DNA of 46,822 nt from Defluviicoccus sp. (GTDB lineage: Bacteria; Pseudomonadota; Alphaproteobacteria; MPNO01). Each line of letters opens with the position of its first letter. Position 1 is the stretch's first letter. Under the pieces are notes generated by a model. It worked only from the letters and a program-made list of their open reading frames with translations. It was not told the DNA's origin and did not search any database. The stretch covers positions 1-46,822 of the forward strand of contig JAPPIT010000212.1 in assembly GCA_028820505.1 (NCBI GenBank), given 5' to 3'. A program made the translations under genes and the position numbers. This document shows, one piece after another, positions 15,404 through 23,600 of the stretch.

Positions 15404-15583
15404 ATGAGCAAATGGATCGCCCGCGCCCTTGCGCTCGCCGCCGCCGCGGCGCCCGGAACCGCGCTCGCCCATCACGGCGGGCCCGAGGACATCGCCGTCG
15501 GGATCGGCGCCGCGGCGCTCGCGATAGCCGTCGCGGCCGTATTCCTGGGCGTCCGGGCGTATCGGAGGCGGGCGGGCGCGTAG
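15404..15583 (+). CDS. Small secreted/membrane protein, 59 residues
   Basis: The ATG is preceded by GAGAGG at good spacing. The protein begins with a basic-hydrophobic signal-like segment ending ALAHH (about 1-24), followed by a second hydrophobic helix (about 31-50) and a basic end (RAYRRRAGA). After cleavage it would be a tiny one-span protein. It lies 42 nt after the EutA-like gene and may be the third gene of that unit. No family is recognised. Confidence 0.5.
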   Translation: MSKWIARALALAAAAAPGTALAHHGGPEDIAVGIGAAALAIAVAAVFLGVRAYRRRAGA

Positions 15584-15650
15584 GGCGCACCCGTTTTCGC
15601 CAGGGCCATCTTCCCGTCCGACACCGTCATGACGTGAGGGGGTCCCTCCG

Positions 15651-16847
15651 ATGACGGCGGCCGCACCGGCGCTTCGCCGCGAGGTCGAGGCGGTCGGCCT
15701 GATCAGCGCGGCGCATTTTCTCAGCCATTTCTACCAGCTCGCCCTGCCGCCGCTGTTCATCCTGATCCACGAGGATATCGGGATCGGGTATCTCGCCCTC
15801 GGCTCGGCGGTCGCGGCCTACAACATAGCCACCGCAGTCCTGCAGACGCCGATCGGCTTGCTGGTCGACCGGATCGGCGCGCGGGGCGTGCTGATCGCGG
15901 GCCTCGCGGTCAATGCGGGGGCGATCGCCGCCGTCGGGTTCGCGGAGACCTATTGGGAGATCATGGCGGCGATGATCGTCGCCGGCGCCGGGAACGCGGT
16001 CTTCCATCCGGCGGATTTCGCGCTGCTGTCGTCTTCCGTCGACGACCGGCGCATGGGCCGCGCCTTCAGCGTCCACTCGCTCGCCGGCTCGCTCGGCTTC
16101 GCCGCCGCGCCGGTCAGCCTGCTCTTTCTGGCGGCGGTCTGGGACTGGCGCGCGGCCCTGATCGCGACCGGCGTGGCGGGCGTGGCGCTGGCCTGCCTGC
16201 TCCCCGCCTTCTCGTCCTCGATCCGCGACGACCGGCCGCGCGGGAAGAAGGGCGGCGGCGCCGACTGGACGGTCCTGTTCGACCGGACCATCCTCAGCTT
16301 CTTCGGCTTCTACGCGCTGTCCGCCGCGGCGGGGGCCGGGATCAGCGGCTTCTCGGTCGTCGCCTTCATCGCGATCTACGGCGCGAGCCCGGAGCTCGCG
16401 GGCGGGGTGCTCACCGCGTTCTACCTCCTGACCGGGCTCGGCGTCGCTCTCGGCGGCTATATCGCCGACCGGTGGAACCGCCCCGACGCCGTGCTCGGGA
16501 TCTGCTACGCGGCGGCGGCCTGCGCGCTGGCCGCGGTGGCGACGGGGGCGATGGCGTTCTGGCTGGTCGCCGCCGCGTTCGGCCTCGCGGGCGTGTTCCG
16601 GGGCCTCGTGAACCCGAGCCGCGACGTGCTGCTGAAGCGGCTGACGCCGGCCGGCGCCATCGGGACCGTGTTCGGCTTCGTCACCGCCGGGTTCAATGTC
16701 GGGCTGGGGACGGCGCCGGTGCTCTACGGCTGGATGATGGATCTCGGACGCCCGGAGGCGGTGTTCTGGATCGCCGCCGGGTTCACCGTGCTCACCATCG
16801 GCATGGTCTTCGCCGCGCGCCGTCCGCTCCCGGGCGCCGCCGATTGA
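15651..16847 (+). CDS. MFS transporter
   Basis: A 398-residue inner-membrane protein with about 12 hydrophobic segments. The loop GLLVDRIGARG between helices 2 and 3 is the major-facilitator signature (G-x-x-x-D-R-x-G-x-R), and IADRWNRPD is its counterpart after helix 8. The N-terminal AAHFLSHFYQLALPPLF is typical of a subgroup of alphaproteobacterial MFS proteins. Substrate is not known. The next gene (a binding-protein-like cytosolic protein) starts 51 nt after it on the same strand. Confidence 0.88.
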   Translation: MTAAAPALRREVEAVGLISAAHFLSHFYQLALPPLFILIHEDIGIGYLALGSAVAAYNIATAVLQTPIGLLVDRIGARGVLIAGLAVNAGAIAAVGFAETYWEIMAAMIVAGAGNAVFHPADFALLSSSVDDRRMGRAFSVHSLAGSLGFAAAPVSLLFLAAVWDWRAALIATGVAGVALACLLPAFSSSIRDDRPRGKKGGGADWTVLFDRTILSFFGFYALSAAAGAGISGFSVVAFIAIYGASPELAGGVLTAFYLLTGLGVALGGYIADRWNRPDAVLGICYAAAACALAAVATGAMAFWLVAAAFGLAGVFRGLVNPSRDVLLKRLTPAGAIGTVFGFVTAGFNVGLGTAPVLYGWMMDLGRPEAVFWIAAGFTVLTIGMVFAARRPLPGAAD

Positions 16848-16874
16848 CAGCGCGCGGGCGCGGCCCGCCATAAT
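16844..16874 (+). promoter_or_regulatory. Candidate promoter for the NMT1-like gene
   Basis: TTGACA at 16844-16849 and CATAAT at 16869-16874 are separated by 19 nt, 24 nt before the ATG at 16899. The spacing is longer than the optimum of 17, so this is a moderate candidate. Confidence 0.35.
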
Positions 16875-16898
16875 GGCCGAACCGCGGGAGACGCAGAC

Positions 16899-17879
16899 AT
16901 GGCCGACCTCGAGCTCTCGATCGCGCTGGAGCGCTACGACCGCCACGTGCCGTTCTTCATGGGTCTGGTCGAGCCGCCGGAGGGGCTGACGCTCAAGCCG
17001 CTCGAAGTGGGCATGGCGCCGCCCAGGCGCGACGGCGTCGACCGCCACCGCCGCTTCCTGGAGGACGGCGAGTTCGACATCGCCGAGACCTCGCTCTCCT
17101 CGCATATCATCGCGACCGCCCGGGGCGCGCCCTTCGTCGGCATCCCGGTGTTCCCGCGCCGACTGTTCTCGCAGAACCACATCTTCGTCAACGCCGGAGC
17201 CGGCATCGAGACGCCGAAGGACCTGATCGGCAAGCGGGTGATCCTGCGCACCTTCCAGACCACGATGTCGGTGCTGGCGCTGGGCGACCTCAAGTTCGAA
17301 TACGGCGTCCCGTGGGACAAAGTGCGCTGGATCGTCGCCGACGACGAGGTCATGCCGCTCGGCGACGAGAAGGGGATCGAGGTCGAGCGCATCGGGCTCG
17401 AAGACGATGTCGGGCGCATGCTGGTCGACGGCGAGGCCGACGCGATGGTCCACCCGCACCCGCCGCCCGCGGTGCTGGAGGCGGGCGACAGGGTGAAGAC
17501 GCTGTTCCCCGACCGGCGCGCGGAATCGATGGCCTATTTCCGCAAGCACGGCTACTACCCGATCATGCACCTGATGGCGGTGCGCAAGCCGCTGATCGAG
17601 GCGCATCCCTGGCTTGCGCGCACGGTCATGGCGCTCTGGGAGGACGCCAAGGCCCAAGCCCGGGAGTTCTACGAGGATCCGGGCTGGTCGACGCTCGCCT
17701 TCGCGCGCAACGAGTTCGAGGACCAGCTCGCCGCGCTCGGCGCCGATCCCTGGCCGTCCGGCATCGCCGCCAACCGCAGGAACCTCGAGCGCTTCATCTC
17801 GTACTCCCACGACCAGCGCCTGATCGACGCCCCGGTGCCGGTCGACAGCCTGTTCCACGAAACGACCTGGGACAGTTAG
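16899..17879 (+). CDS. NMT1/PBP2-like protein, similar to 4,5-dihydroxyphthalate decarboxylase
   Basis: A 326-residue protein with the two-lobed binding-protein fold of NMT1/THI5-like and 4,5-dihydroxyphthalate decarboxylase families. It starts directly with MADLELSIALERYDR and has no signal peptide, so it is cytoplasmic and not a transport receptor. ETPKDLIGKRVILRTFQTT (hinge region) and DGEADAMVHPHPPP are consistent with this family. The decarboxylase Pht5 has about this length. GGGAG precedes the ATG. Function is probably an enzyme on an aromatic acid; the catalytic site cannot be verified by eye. Confidence 0.7.
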   Translation: MADLELSIALERYDRHVPFFMGLVEPPEGLTLKPLEVGMAPPRRDGVDRHRRFLEDGEFDIAETSLSSHIIATARGAPFVGIPVFPRRLFSQNHIFVNAGAGIETPKDLIGKRVILRTFQTTMSVLALGDLKFEYGVPWDKVRWIVADDEVMPLGDEKGIEVERIGLEDDVGRMLVDGEADAMVHPHPPPAVLEAGDRVKTLFPDRRAESMAYFRKHGYYPIMHLMAVRKPLIEAHPWLARTVMALWEDAKAQAREFYEDPGWSTLAFARNEFEDQLAALGADPWPSGIAANRRNLERFISYSHDQRLIDAPVPVDSLFHETTWDS

Positions 17880-17909
17880 CGCGCATATGCGAAGCGTCCG
17901 GTTAGAGGC

Positions 17910-18476
17910 TCACAAAAGCGCCTGGCGGATGCAGTGCGTTATGGCCTCATGGTCTCCCGCGTTGGATCGTCGCGAGGCGTCCGTCCAGGCTTCGCGGTTC
18001 AGCCGCGTGAAGTCCAACCCGTGCCCGGCCCGTTCCGCGAGCCGCTTCAGATACTGGAATTGTGTCCGCCCATTGCCTTCGCGAAACGGGTGGACATGGT
18101 TGATATCTCCCAGGATCGGTCCCACCCCGTCCGCAAAGGCCTCCGGACTCGTACCCTGGAAGTACCCCGCGGCGACGACGCGGCGATGTACGTCCGCCAT
18201 GCCGACTTCGATAAAACGCCTCGGCTGGAACCGGCTGTCGCCCTTGGCGATCTCCACGGTGCGGATTTCGCCGGCCCAGTCGTAAATGTCCTGGAACAGG
18301 TGGCGATGAATGGCCTTGAGGTGGGCGAGATCGAAGTCGCCGCGCGGAACCGCCTCAAGAAGCCGTTGGGCAACGAACTGCCGCTCCGCCGCTTCCAGCG
18401 TAGCGGTATCCCTGATGTCCAGCTTGTTGCGAAGGACCGTGAAGTCGGGTGGATAGCAATAGTCGCGGTCGCTCAT
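17910..18476 (-). CDS. fic: Fic family AMPylating toxin
   Basis: A 188-residue Fic-domain protein. The complete active-site motif HPFREGNGRT is at 129-138 (H129 catalytic, N135/R137 for nucleotide binding), and FQDIYDWAGEIR (61-72) matches the flap region. It closely resembles E. coli Fic in layout, i.e. a class I Fic that needs a separate antitoxin. Its ATG overlaps the stop of the upstream small gene (ATGA), so translation is coupled. The enzyme transfers AMP to target proteins such as topoisomerases in known cases; its target here is unknown. It is convergent with the NMT1-like gene (30 nt between the ends). Confidence 0.9.
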   Translation of the reverse strand: MSDRDYCYPPDFTVLRNKLDIRDTATLEAAERQFVAQRLLEAVPRGDFDLAHLKAIHRHLFQDIYDWAGEIRTVEIAKGDSRFQPRRFIEVGMADVHRRVVAAGYFQGTSPEAFADGVGPILGDINHVHPFREGNGRTQFQYLKRLAERAGHGLDFTRLNREAWTDASRRSNAGDHEAITHCIRQALL

Positions 18477-18691
18477 TCCGCCGCGGCGACACGCCCGCGG
18501 CTTTTGAACCGTCTCGCGATGTGTGCGCGGCGTTTCCCGGGAGACCACCCCTCGCGCTCGAACATCTCGAACATGGCGAACTCGTCGGGTGACAACGGGT
18601 TTCCCTCGATCGCCTGCAGATGCGCGGCTTCGGCCAGCCGCCCGCTCACGGCGCCACCCTGGCGGCCGGATTCGCGATTTGCCTTCTTCAT
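18473..18691 (-). CDS. Putative Fic antitoxin (YhfG/VbhA-type small protein)
   Basis: A 72-residue protein directly upstream of fic with a 4-bp stop-start overlap. In known antitoxins of class I Fic proteins the inhibitory helix has (S/T)xxxE(G/N). Here HLQAIEGN (24-31) keeps Glu29-Gly30 but lacks the Ser/Thr four positions before the glutamate (Leu25 instead). The C-terminal part is basic (GKRRAHIARRFKSRGR). Gene position and size support the antitoxin role; sequence similarity is weak. Confidence 0.6.
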   Translation of the reverse strand: MKKANRESGRQGGAVSGRLAEAAHLQAIEGNPLSPDEFAMFEMFEREGWSPGKRRAHIARRFKSRGRVAAAE

Positions 18692-18772
18692 GCCCGGAAC
18701 CTATCACGCGTGGTTCTTGCACGCGACCGGATCGGGTGCGCTATGCTGCGGCACCGCCCAAGGAGACGCCCC

Positions 18773-19498
18773 ATGGCCGAGATTCCCGTTCCCTACAGCC
18801 ATGACGGCCGCGAGTTCGAAGGGATGCTGGTCTACGACGACTCGGCGGCCGGACCGCGCCCGGCGATCCTGATGCAGCCGGACTGGCTCGGCGTCTCGCG
18901 GCACGGGATCGAGATCGCGAGGGATTTCGGCGGCGGCGACTATGTCGTGATGATGGCCGACATGTTCGGCGCCGGGTACGGCGAGCGCGAGAAGAGCTTC
19001 GACGAGCTGATGAAGATATCGCGCGAGGTGCGCGCCGATCTGCCGCATATCCTCGGCTGCGGCGCGGCGGCGGACCGGGCGATGACGGCGGAGGCGGAAT
19101 CGCGCGGGCTGATCGATACGGGAAAGCGCGGCCTCATCGGCTATTGCATCGGCGGCGGCTTCGCGCTGGAGCAGTCGCGCGCCGGCGCCGACTACGCGGG
19201 CACGGCGGTCTTCCACGTCACCCTGCCCCAGCCGGTCGACGAAAACGCCACGCCGGACTTCAAGGGGCCGGTGCTGATCTTTCACGGATCGGCCGACCCG
19301 GTGACGCCGCGCGAGATGATCGACACGCTGGAGGCCGAGCTCACGGAAGCCGAAATCGACTGGCAGACGATGATGTACGGCCACGCCAGCCACTCGTTCT
19401 GCGACATCGGCATGTTCAACGAGCTGCAGCGCTACGACGCGAAGCTGACGCGGCAATCCTACGAGATGACCCGCTACTTCTTTTCCGGGATCCTCTGA
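18773..19498 (+). CDS. Dienelactone hydrolase family protein
   Basis: A 241-residue alpha/beta-hydrolase. Catalytic residues are visible: nucleophile Cys125 in GYCIGGG, Asp in GSADPVTP and His in GHASHSF. The family hydrolyses dienelactones in aromatic degradation, and many members have other carboxyl-ester substrates. AAGGAG precedes the ATG. The usual length is about 230-250. The gene is divergent from the Fic pair and convergent with the flavin-dependent oxidoreductase (9 nt between the ends). Confidence 0.87.
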   Translation: MAEIPVPYSHDGREFEGMLVYDDSAAGPRPAILMQPDWLGVSRHGIEIARDFGGGDYVVMMADMFGAGYGEREKSFDELMKISREVRADLPHILGCGAAADRAMTAEAESRGLIDTGKRGLIGYCIGGGFALEQSRAGADYAGTAVFHVTLPQPVDENATPDFKGPVLIFHGSADPVTPREMIDTLEAELTEAEIDWQTMMYGHASHSFCDIGMFNELQRYDAKLTRQSYEMTRYFFSGIL

Positions 19499-19507
19499 CC
19501 GGAGGCG

Positions 19508-20587
19508 CTACTCCGCCGCCGCGAGGCGGCCCTCGGCGTCGGCGAAAGCCGGGGCGACCTCCTCCATGAAGCGCTGCATCTCGTCCTTGACCCGCCGGTG
19601 CGGCTTGAGGCCGACATTGAAGTAGAGGATCACCTCGGCGAAGCCCGCCTCCTCGACCTTCTTCAGCGTCTCGCCGATCGCGTCCGCGTCGCCGACCAGG
19701 ATCGACTTGTCGGTCAGCCCCTCCGGCGTCATCGCCTTCATGTTCTTCACCATGTCGACGAAGTAGTGGTAGGTCGGCGGCGCCTTCTCGATGTCCTGCG
19801 GCAGGGCGTGGATGCAGCACTCCTGGAAGTAGCGGACCTGGCTGGTGCGCGCCGCGAGATCCTCTTCCGGGCTGTCGGCGAAATGCGCGAAATAGCTGCA
19901 GATCAGCCGCCCCGGCGGGTTGCCGTGCTTTGCGCAGGCCTCGTTGTAGATCTCGGCCATCTCGCCGAGGCCGCCGAACTGCATCGCCGCGGCGAACGGC
20001 GCGACGACCACGTTGTGGCCGAGCCTGCCGGCGAGCTCGATCGACGGCCGCGAGAAGCAGGCAACGTAGATCGGCGGCGGCTTCTGCACCGGTTTCGGCG
20101 TGATCGAGACGTTCTCGAAATCGTAGAACCGGCCCTTGTGGGTGACCGGCTCGGTCTCGGTCCAAAGCCGGTGAAGGACCTCCAGCCCCTCGGCGAACGC
20201 CTCGGTGTTGTTCTCGTAGGGCGCGTCGAGGGGGATGTATTCGCGCTTGTCGTAGCCCCGGCCGGTGGCGAAATCGACCCGCCCGTCGCTCAGCAGGTCG
20301 AGCGTCGCCCACTGCTCGGCGACCCGGATCGGATGGTGCAACGGCAGCACGTTGACCGCCGGGGCGAGGCGGATGCGCTCGGTCACGGCGGCGACGTAGC
20401 CGAGGACGATGTCGGGGCAGGAGAGCACGCCGAGGGTGGAGAAATGGTGCTCGCCGATCCAGGCCGAATGCATGCCCACGGCCTCGGCGTGGATCGCCTC
20501 CGCCGCGATGTCGCGGATATAGTCGTTGGCGGTGCGCTCGTTGCCGACATAGTGGTTGTCGCTCAGCGTGAAGTAACCGAACTTCAT
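19508..20587 (-). CDS. LLM class flavin-dependent oxidoreductase
   Basis: A 359-residue bacterial-luciferase-like monooxygenase. Typical segments: MKFGYFTLSDNHY at the start, WIGEHHF (about 46-52), RIRLAPAVNVLPLHHPIRVAEQWA-type pattern split by VNVLPLHHP, DLLSDGRVDFATGRGY and a late SILVGDADAIGETLKK. These bind FMN or F420-type cofactor and oxygenate small organic substrates. Substrate unknown. The tusA gene lies 18 nt upstream on the same strand and is probably co-transcribed. Confidence 0.88.
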   Translation of the reverse strand: MKFGYFTLSDNHYVGNERTANDYIRDIAAEAIHAEAVGMHSAWIGEHHFSTLGVLSCPDIVLGYVAAVTERIRLAPAVNVLPLHHPIRVAEQWATLDLLSDGRVDFATGRGYDKREYIPLDAPYENNTEAFAEGLEVLHRLWTETEPVTHKGRFYDFENVSITPKPVQKPPPIYVACFSRPSIELAGRLGHNVVVAPFAAAMQFGGLGEMAEIYNEACAKHGNPPGRLICSYFAHFADSPEEDLAARTSQVRYFQECCIHALPQDIEKAPPTYHYFVDMVKNMKAMTPEGLTDKSILVGDADAIGETLKKVEEAGFAEVILYFNVGLKPHRRVKDEMQRFMEEVAPAFADAEGRLAAAE

Positions 20588-20605
20588 GACCGTCCCCCCG
20601 GCGGC

Positions 20606-20830
20606 TCAGCCGCCCTTTCTGATCGTGATACGATAGACCTCCCCGTCCCGGGCCGCGTCGACGAAGGCGTGCGACGCCGCCTCGCAGAAGGCGCGAAAAT
20701 CCTCCACCGCGGCCGGATCGGTCGCCAGCACCAGCAGCTCCGAACCGGGATCGAGCGCCTTGATGGCCTTGCGGGCGCGCAGCACCGGCAGCGGGCATTT
20801 GAGCCCCGTCGCGTCGAGGCGCTCGGTCAT
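20606..20830 (-). CDS. TusA family sulfur carrier protein
   Basis: A 74-residue protein with the TusA/SirA core LDATGLKCPLPVLRARKAI; Cys12 in CPLP is the persulfide-carrying residue. Members relay sulfur in tRNA thiolation, molybdenum cofactor or sulfur oxidation pathways. The gene comes directly after tRNA-Gln (37 nt) on the same strand and before the luciferase-like oxidoreductase (18 nt). Length is typical (75-80). Confidence 0.92.
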   Translation of the reverse strand: MTERLDATGLKCPLPVLRARKAIKALDPGSELLVLATDPAAVEDFRAFCEAASHAFVDAARDGEVYRITIRKGG

Positions 20831-20867
20831 TCCGTCTCCCCTCCGGGCCCGCCCGCGGATTGGCGAT

Positions 20868-20941
20868 TGGCTGGGGCGCCAGGAATCGAACCTGGGATCA
20901 CGGGATCAAAACCCGTTGCCTTACCGCTTGGCTACGCCCCA
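20868..20941 (-). tRNA. tRNA-Gln (anticodon TTG)
   Basis: A 74-nt minus-strand cloverleaf including an encoded CCA (20868-20870). Acceptor arms TGGGGCG (5', from 20941) and CGCCCCA pair over 7 bp. The anticodon loop TTTTGAT is closed by ACGGG/CCCGT; the anticodon TTG corresponds to 20907-20909. The T-loop is GTTCGAATC. It reads CAA, and CAG by wobble. Confidence 0.95.
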
Positions 20942-20965
20942 GCGACCGGTCGCGGCAAGATAGGT

Positions 20966-21874
20966 TCAATCGTTTCGACCCGCAATAACGCCCGCCCCGG
21001 GAGACGCAAGGAGACGGGTGGCGCATATCCACCAGCCGGGGCGGTCGGCCGCGATCCGCCCGGCCGCCTCGCTCGCGGCCTTATCCGACGGGAACAGCCC
21101 GAAGCAGGTCGGCCCGCTGCCGGAGAGGCGGGCGATGAGGCAGGACGGCGCCGACCGGATCGCGTCGAGAACGGCGTCGATCTCCGGACAGAGGCGCCGC
21201 GCGGGCGGCGCGAGATCGTTGCGCGTCTCCGAGAGCGCCGCAGCGAGCGCGGCCGCATCGGCCGGGGCCGTGTCGAACGACGCCGGCGCGGAAAACGGAC
21301 CCTCGCGGGCGGCGAACACCGCGGCGGTGGCGAGCGGGACCGCGGGGTTGACCAGCACCGTCGGCGCCTCGGGCAGCGCCGGCGCGGGCGCGATCCGTTC
21401 GCCGATGCCGCGCACGATGCCCGGCCGCCCGGAGAGGCAGACAGGCACGTCGGCCCCGAGAGCGAGCGCGAGCGCGCCCAGCCTGTCCGCCGGGACCGAC
21501 ACGCGCCACAGCGCGCACAACGCCCGCAGCGCGGCCGCGGCATCGGCCGACCCGCCGCCGATCCCGGCAGCCACGGGAAGCGCCTTGTGCAACCGGATCC
21601 GGGCGTCGGGCCGGATGCCCGCTTCGTCGGCCAGCGCCCGGGCGGCCGCGACCGCCAGGTTTTCCCCGCCGGCGTCGAGCGCGGTGGCGAACGGCCCCTC
21701 GACCTCGAGCGTGAGCCCTTCGCCGCCCCGGACGTCGATACGGTCGTGGACCCCGGCAAAGGCGACGAGGCTTTCGAGCTCGTGGTAGCCGTCCGGGCGG
21801 CGGCCCGTCACGTGGAGGAAGAGATTGATCTTGGCCGGCGCCTCGACGCTGACATCCGGCGCGGCGGCCGTCAT
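20966..21874 (-). CDS. ispE: 4-diphosphocytidyl-2-C-methyl-D-erythritol kinase
   Basis: A 302-residue GHMP kinase of the non-mevalonate isoprenoid pathway, phosphorylating CDP-ME at the 2-hydroxyl. Family marks: APAKINLFLHVTGRRPDGYH (12-31, with the catalytic lysine K15), the ATP loop LPVAAGIGGGSADAAAALR (99-117, Asp111) and a C-terminal LSGSGPTCFGLF. Length is close to the usual 280-300. The upstream TPR gene ends 7 nt before it, a common arrangement in alphaproteobacteria. tRNA-Gln lies 24 nt downstream. Confidence 0.96.
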   Translation of the reverse strand: MTAAAPDVSVEAPAKINLFLHVTGRRPDGYHELESLVAFAGVHDRIDVRGGEGLTLEVEGPFATALDAGGENLAVAAARALADEAGIRPDARIRLHKALPVAAGIGGGSADAAAALRALCALWRVSVPADRLGALALALGADVPVCLSGRPGIVRGIGERIAPAPALPEAPTVLVNPAVPLATAAVFAAREGPFSAPASFDTAPADAAALAAALSETRNDLAPPARRLCPEIDAVLDAIRSAPSCLIARLSGSGPTCFGLFPSDKAASEAAGRIAADRPGWWICATRLLASPGAGVIAGRND

Positions 21875-21881
21875 GGCGCGG

Positions 21882-23600
21882 TCAGCGCGCGCCGCCGCCG
21901 GCCTTCGGCGCGGAAAGGCCTCGCGCGATCTTGCCCTCGATGATCGTCACCTGATCGGGCTCGGGGTCGAGGTTGAGGGCGCGGCGCCACTGGAAGGCCG
22001 CTTCGTTGCGGCGCCCGACCCGCCAATAGGCGTCGCCCAAATGATCGTTGACCGTGGGATCCAGCGGCTCCAGCTCCGCCGCGCGCTCCAGCTTCTCCAC
22101 CGCGCCGGCATAGTCGCCCATCCGGTAGAGCGCCCAGCCCAAACTGTCCACGATGGCCCCGCTCTGGGGCTCGAGCTCGACCGCCCGCTCGATCATCCTG
22201 CGGGCATCGTCGAGCTTGATCCCCTGGTCGACCCACGAATAGCCGAGATAGTTGAGAAGATAGGGTTCGTCCGGCGACAGCTCGAGCGCGGCGATCAGGT
22301 CCTTCTCCGCGCGGGGCCAGTTCTTGGACCTCTCAAGCGCGATCCCGCGCGAGAAAAGCAGTCTCCAGTGCCGCGTCTCGATCGTGCCGATCCTGCCGAT
22401 CGCGGCGTCGTAGGCTTCCACCGATTCGGAGAATCTCTTCTTGCTGCGGAACAGATCGCCCAGCGTCGTCAGCGCGTCCGTCCGCTCCGCGCGCTCGGTC
22501 GCCATCCGGCGCAAGATCCGGATCGCTTCGTCCTCCCGGCCGAGCCGGGAAAGACCGCCGGCGCGCCGAAGCCTGGCCGACCAGGACAGCGGCGACGCGC
22601 CGTCGACCCGCCCGTAGGCCCTTACCGCGCTCTCGTCGCGGCCGACGGATTCGAAAATTTGTCCGACGAGAACGCGGGCGGACGGAAAATCGGGCCGAAG
22701 GTCGAGCGCGAGCTGTCCGTAGATCAGGCCCAGCTCGGTCGATCTCGCCCTCGTCGACAGGCTGGCGGCGTCGAAGAACACCTCGGCCGCGCCTTCGACG
22801 GCGTCCGTCACGACCCGTTTCGCCGGCTTGCCGGCAAGCAGGTCCGCGAGCTCGCTCTCGATCAGCGGAGACCGGTTCGGTTCGGCAAGGAAGGCACGGA
22901 AACGGCGTTCCGCTTCGGCGGCCTCGCCGTTCCGCCGGAAGAACGAGCCGATCGCCTGGACGAAACGGGCGGTGGGCTGCCGCATCTCGTCGGCCGCCGC
23001 GAGATACGCGCGCTTCGCCTCCTCGGGCCGGTCCGCGAGATCCAGGATCAGCGCGGTGTGAAGGCTGCGGAAGGCCGCCGTATTGCGGTTGCCGTCGGGC
23101 TCGCCGAGCGCGGCGAGAGCCGCATCGTAGTCTCCCGATCCGACTTCGGCCCACGCCGAAAGCAACGGCCCGTAGAACGGGTTGGGACCCCGGGGCAGGA
23201 TGGCCGACAGCCGTTCCCTGGCGGAATCGAACCCGGCGGCCTTGAGATCGCCCACCGCCAGGGACAGCGTGGCAAGCGGCGCATCCTCTTCGATCGCCAG
23301 CAGCTGGCGGGCGAGCGCGCGTGCCGCGTCGGCCCGCCCGCTTGCCAGCTTCGCGATAAGGGCGCGCCGCAGCAGGCCCGGGTCGGGCGGCGGCGCCCTG
23401 AGGGCTTCGCTCATATACCGCGCCGCGGCGTCGAAATCGCGCTGCCTGAAGGCGTGCTGCCCGGCCAGGTAGCTGCCCAACTCGAGCGCGGAGCCGGCGG
23501 TCGGCGCATTCGTCGCCGAACCCGCGGGAGACGCCAGCGCGACCGCCAGAACGAAGCACGTCGCCGCCGGGAGGAATCGTTGCATTCGCGAGCGCGCCAT
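21882..23600 (-). CDS. Tetratricopeptide-repeat protein, exported
   Basis: A 572-residue protein. The N-terminus (MARSRMQRFLPAAT... to ASPAGSA) is a signal peptide; a start at the second Met (23585) is also possible. TPR pairs occur along the chain, clearest near the end: DEPYLLNYLGYSWVDQG, SGAIVDSLGWALYRMGDY, DPTVNDHLGDAYWRVGR. This is the alphaproteobacterial TPR protein often found upstream of ispE. It is periplasmic or lipid-anchored in relatives; its role is uncertain. The ispE gene starts 7 nt after its stop, so the two are co-transcribed. Confidence 0.88.
   Translation of the reverse strand: MARSRMQRFLPAATCFVLAVALASPAGSATNAPTAGSALELGSYLAGQHAFRQRDFDAAARYMSEALRAPPPDPGLLRRALIAKLASGRADAARALARQLLAIEEDAPLATLSLAVGDLKAAGFDSARERLSAILPRGPNPFYGPLLSAWAEVGSGDYDAALAALGEPDGNRNTAAFRSLHTALILDLADRPEEAKRAYLAAADEMRQPTARFVQAIGSFFRRNGEAAEAERRFRAFLAEPNRSPLIESELADLLAGKPAKRVVTDAVEGAAEVFFDAASLSTRARSTELGLIYGQLALDLRPDFPSARVLVGQIFESVGRDESAVRAYGRVDGASPLSWSARLRRAGGLSRLGREDEAIRILRRMATERAERTDALTTLGDLFRSKKRFSESVEAYDAAIGRIGTIETRHWRLLFSRGIALERSKNWPRAEKDLIAALELSPDEPYLLNYLGYSWVDQGIKLDDARRMIERAVELEPQSGAIVDSLGWALYRMGDYAGAVEKLERAAELEPLDPTVNDHLGDAYWRVGRRNEAAFQWRRALNLDPEPDQVTIIEGKIARGLSAPKAGGGAR

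Noticed and set aside
15627-17858. Long minus-strand open frame opposite MFS and NMT1-like genes
   Set aside because: It is the antisense shadow of two recognised plus-strand genes and shows no family motifs.
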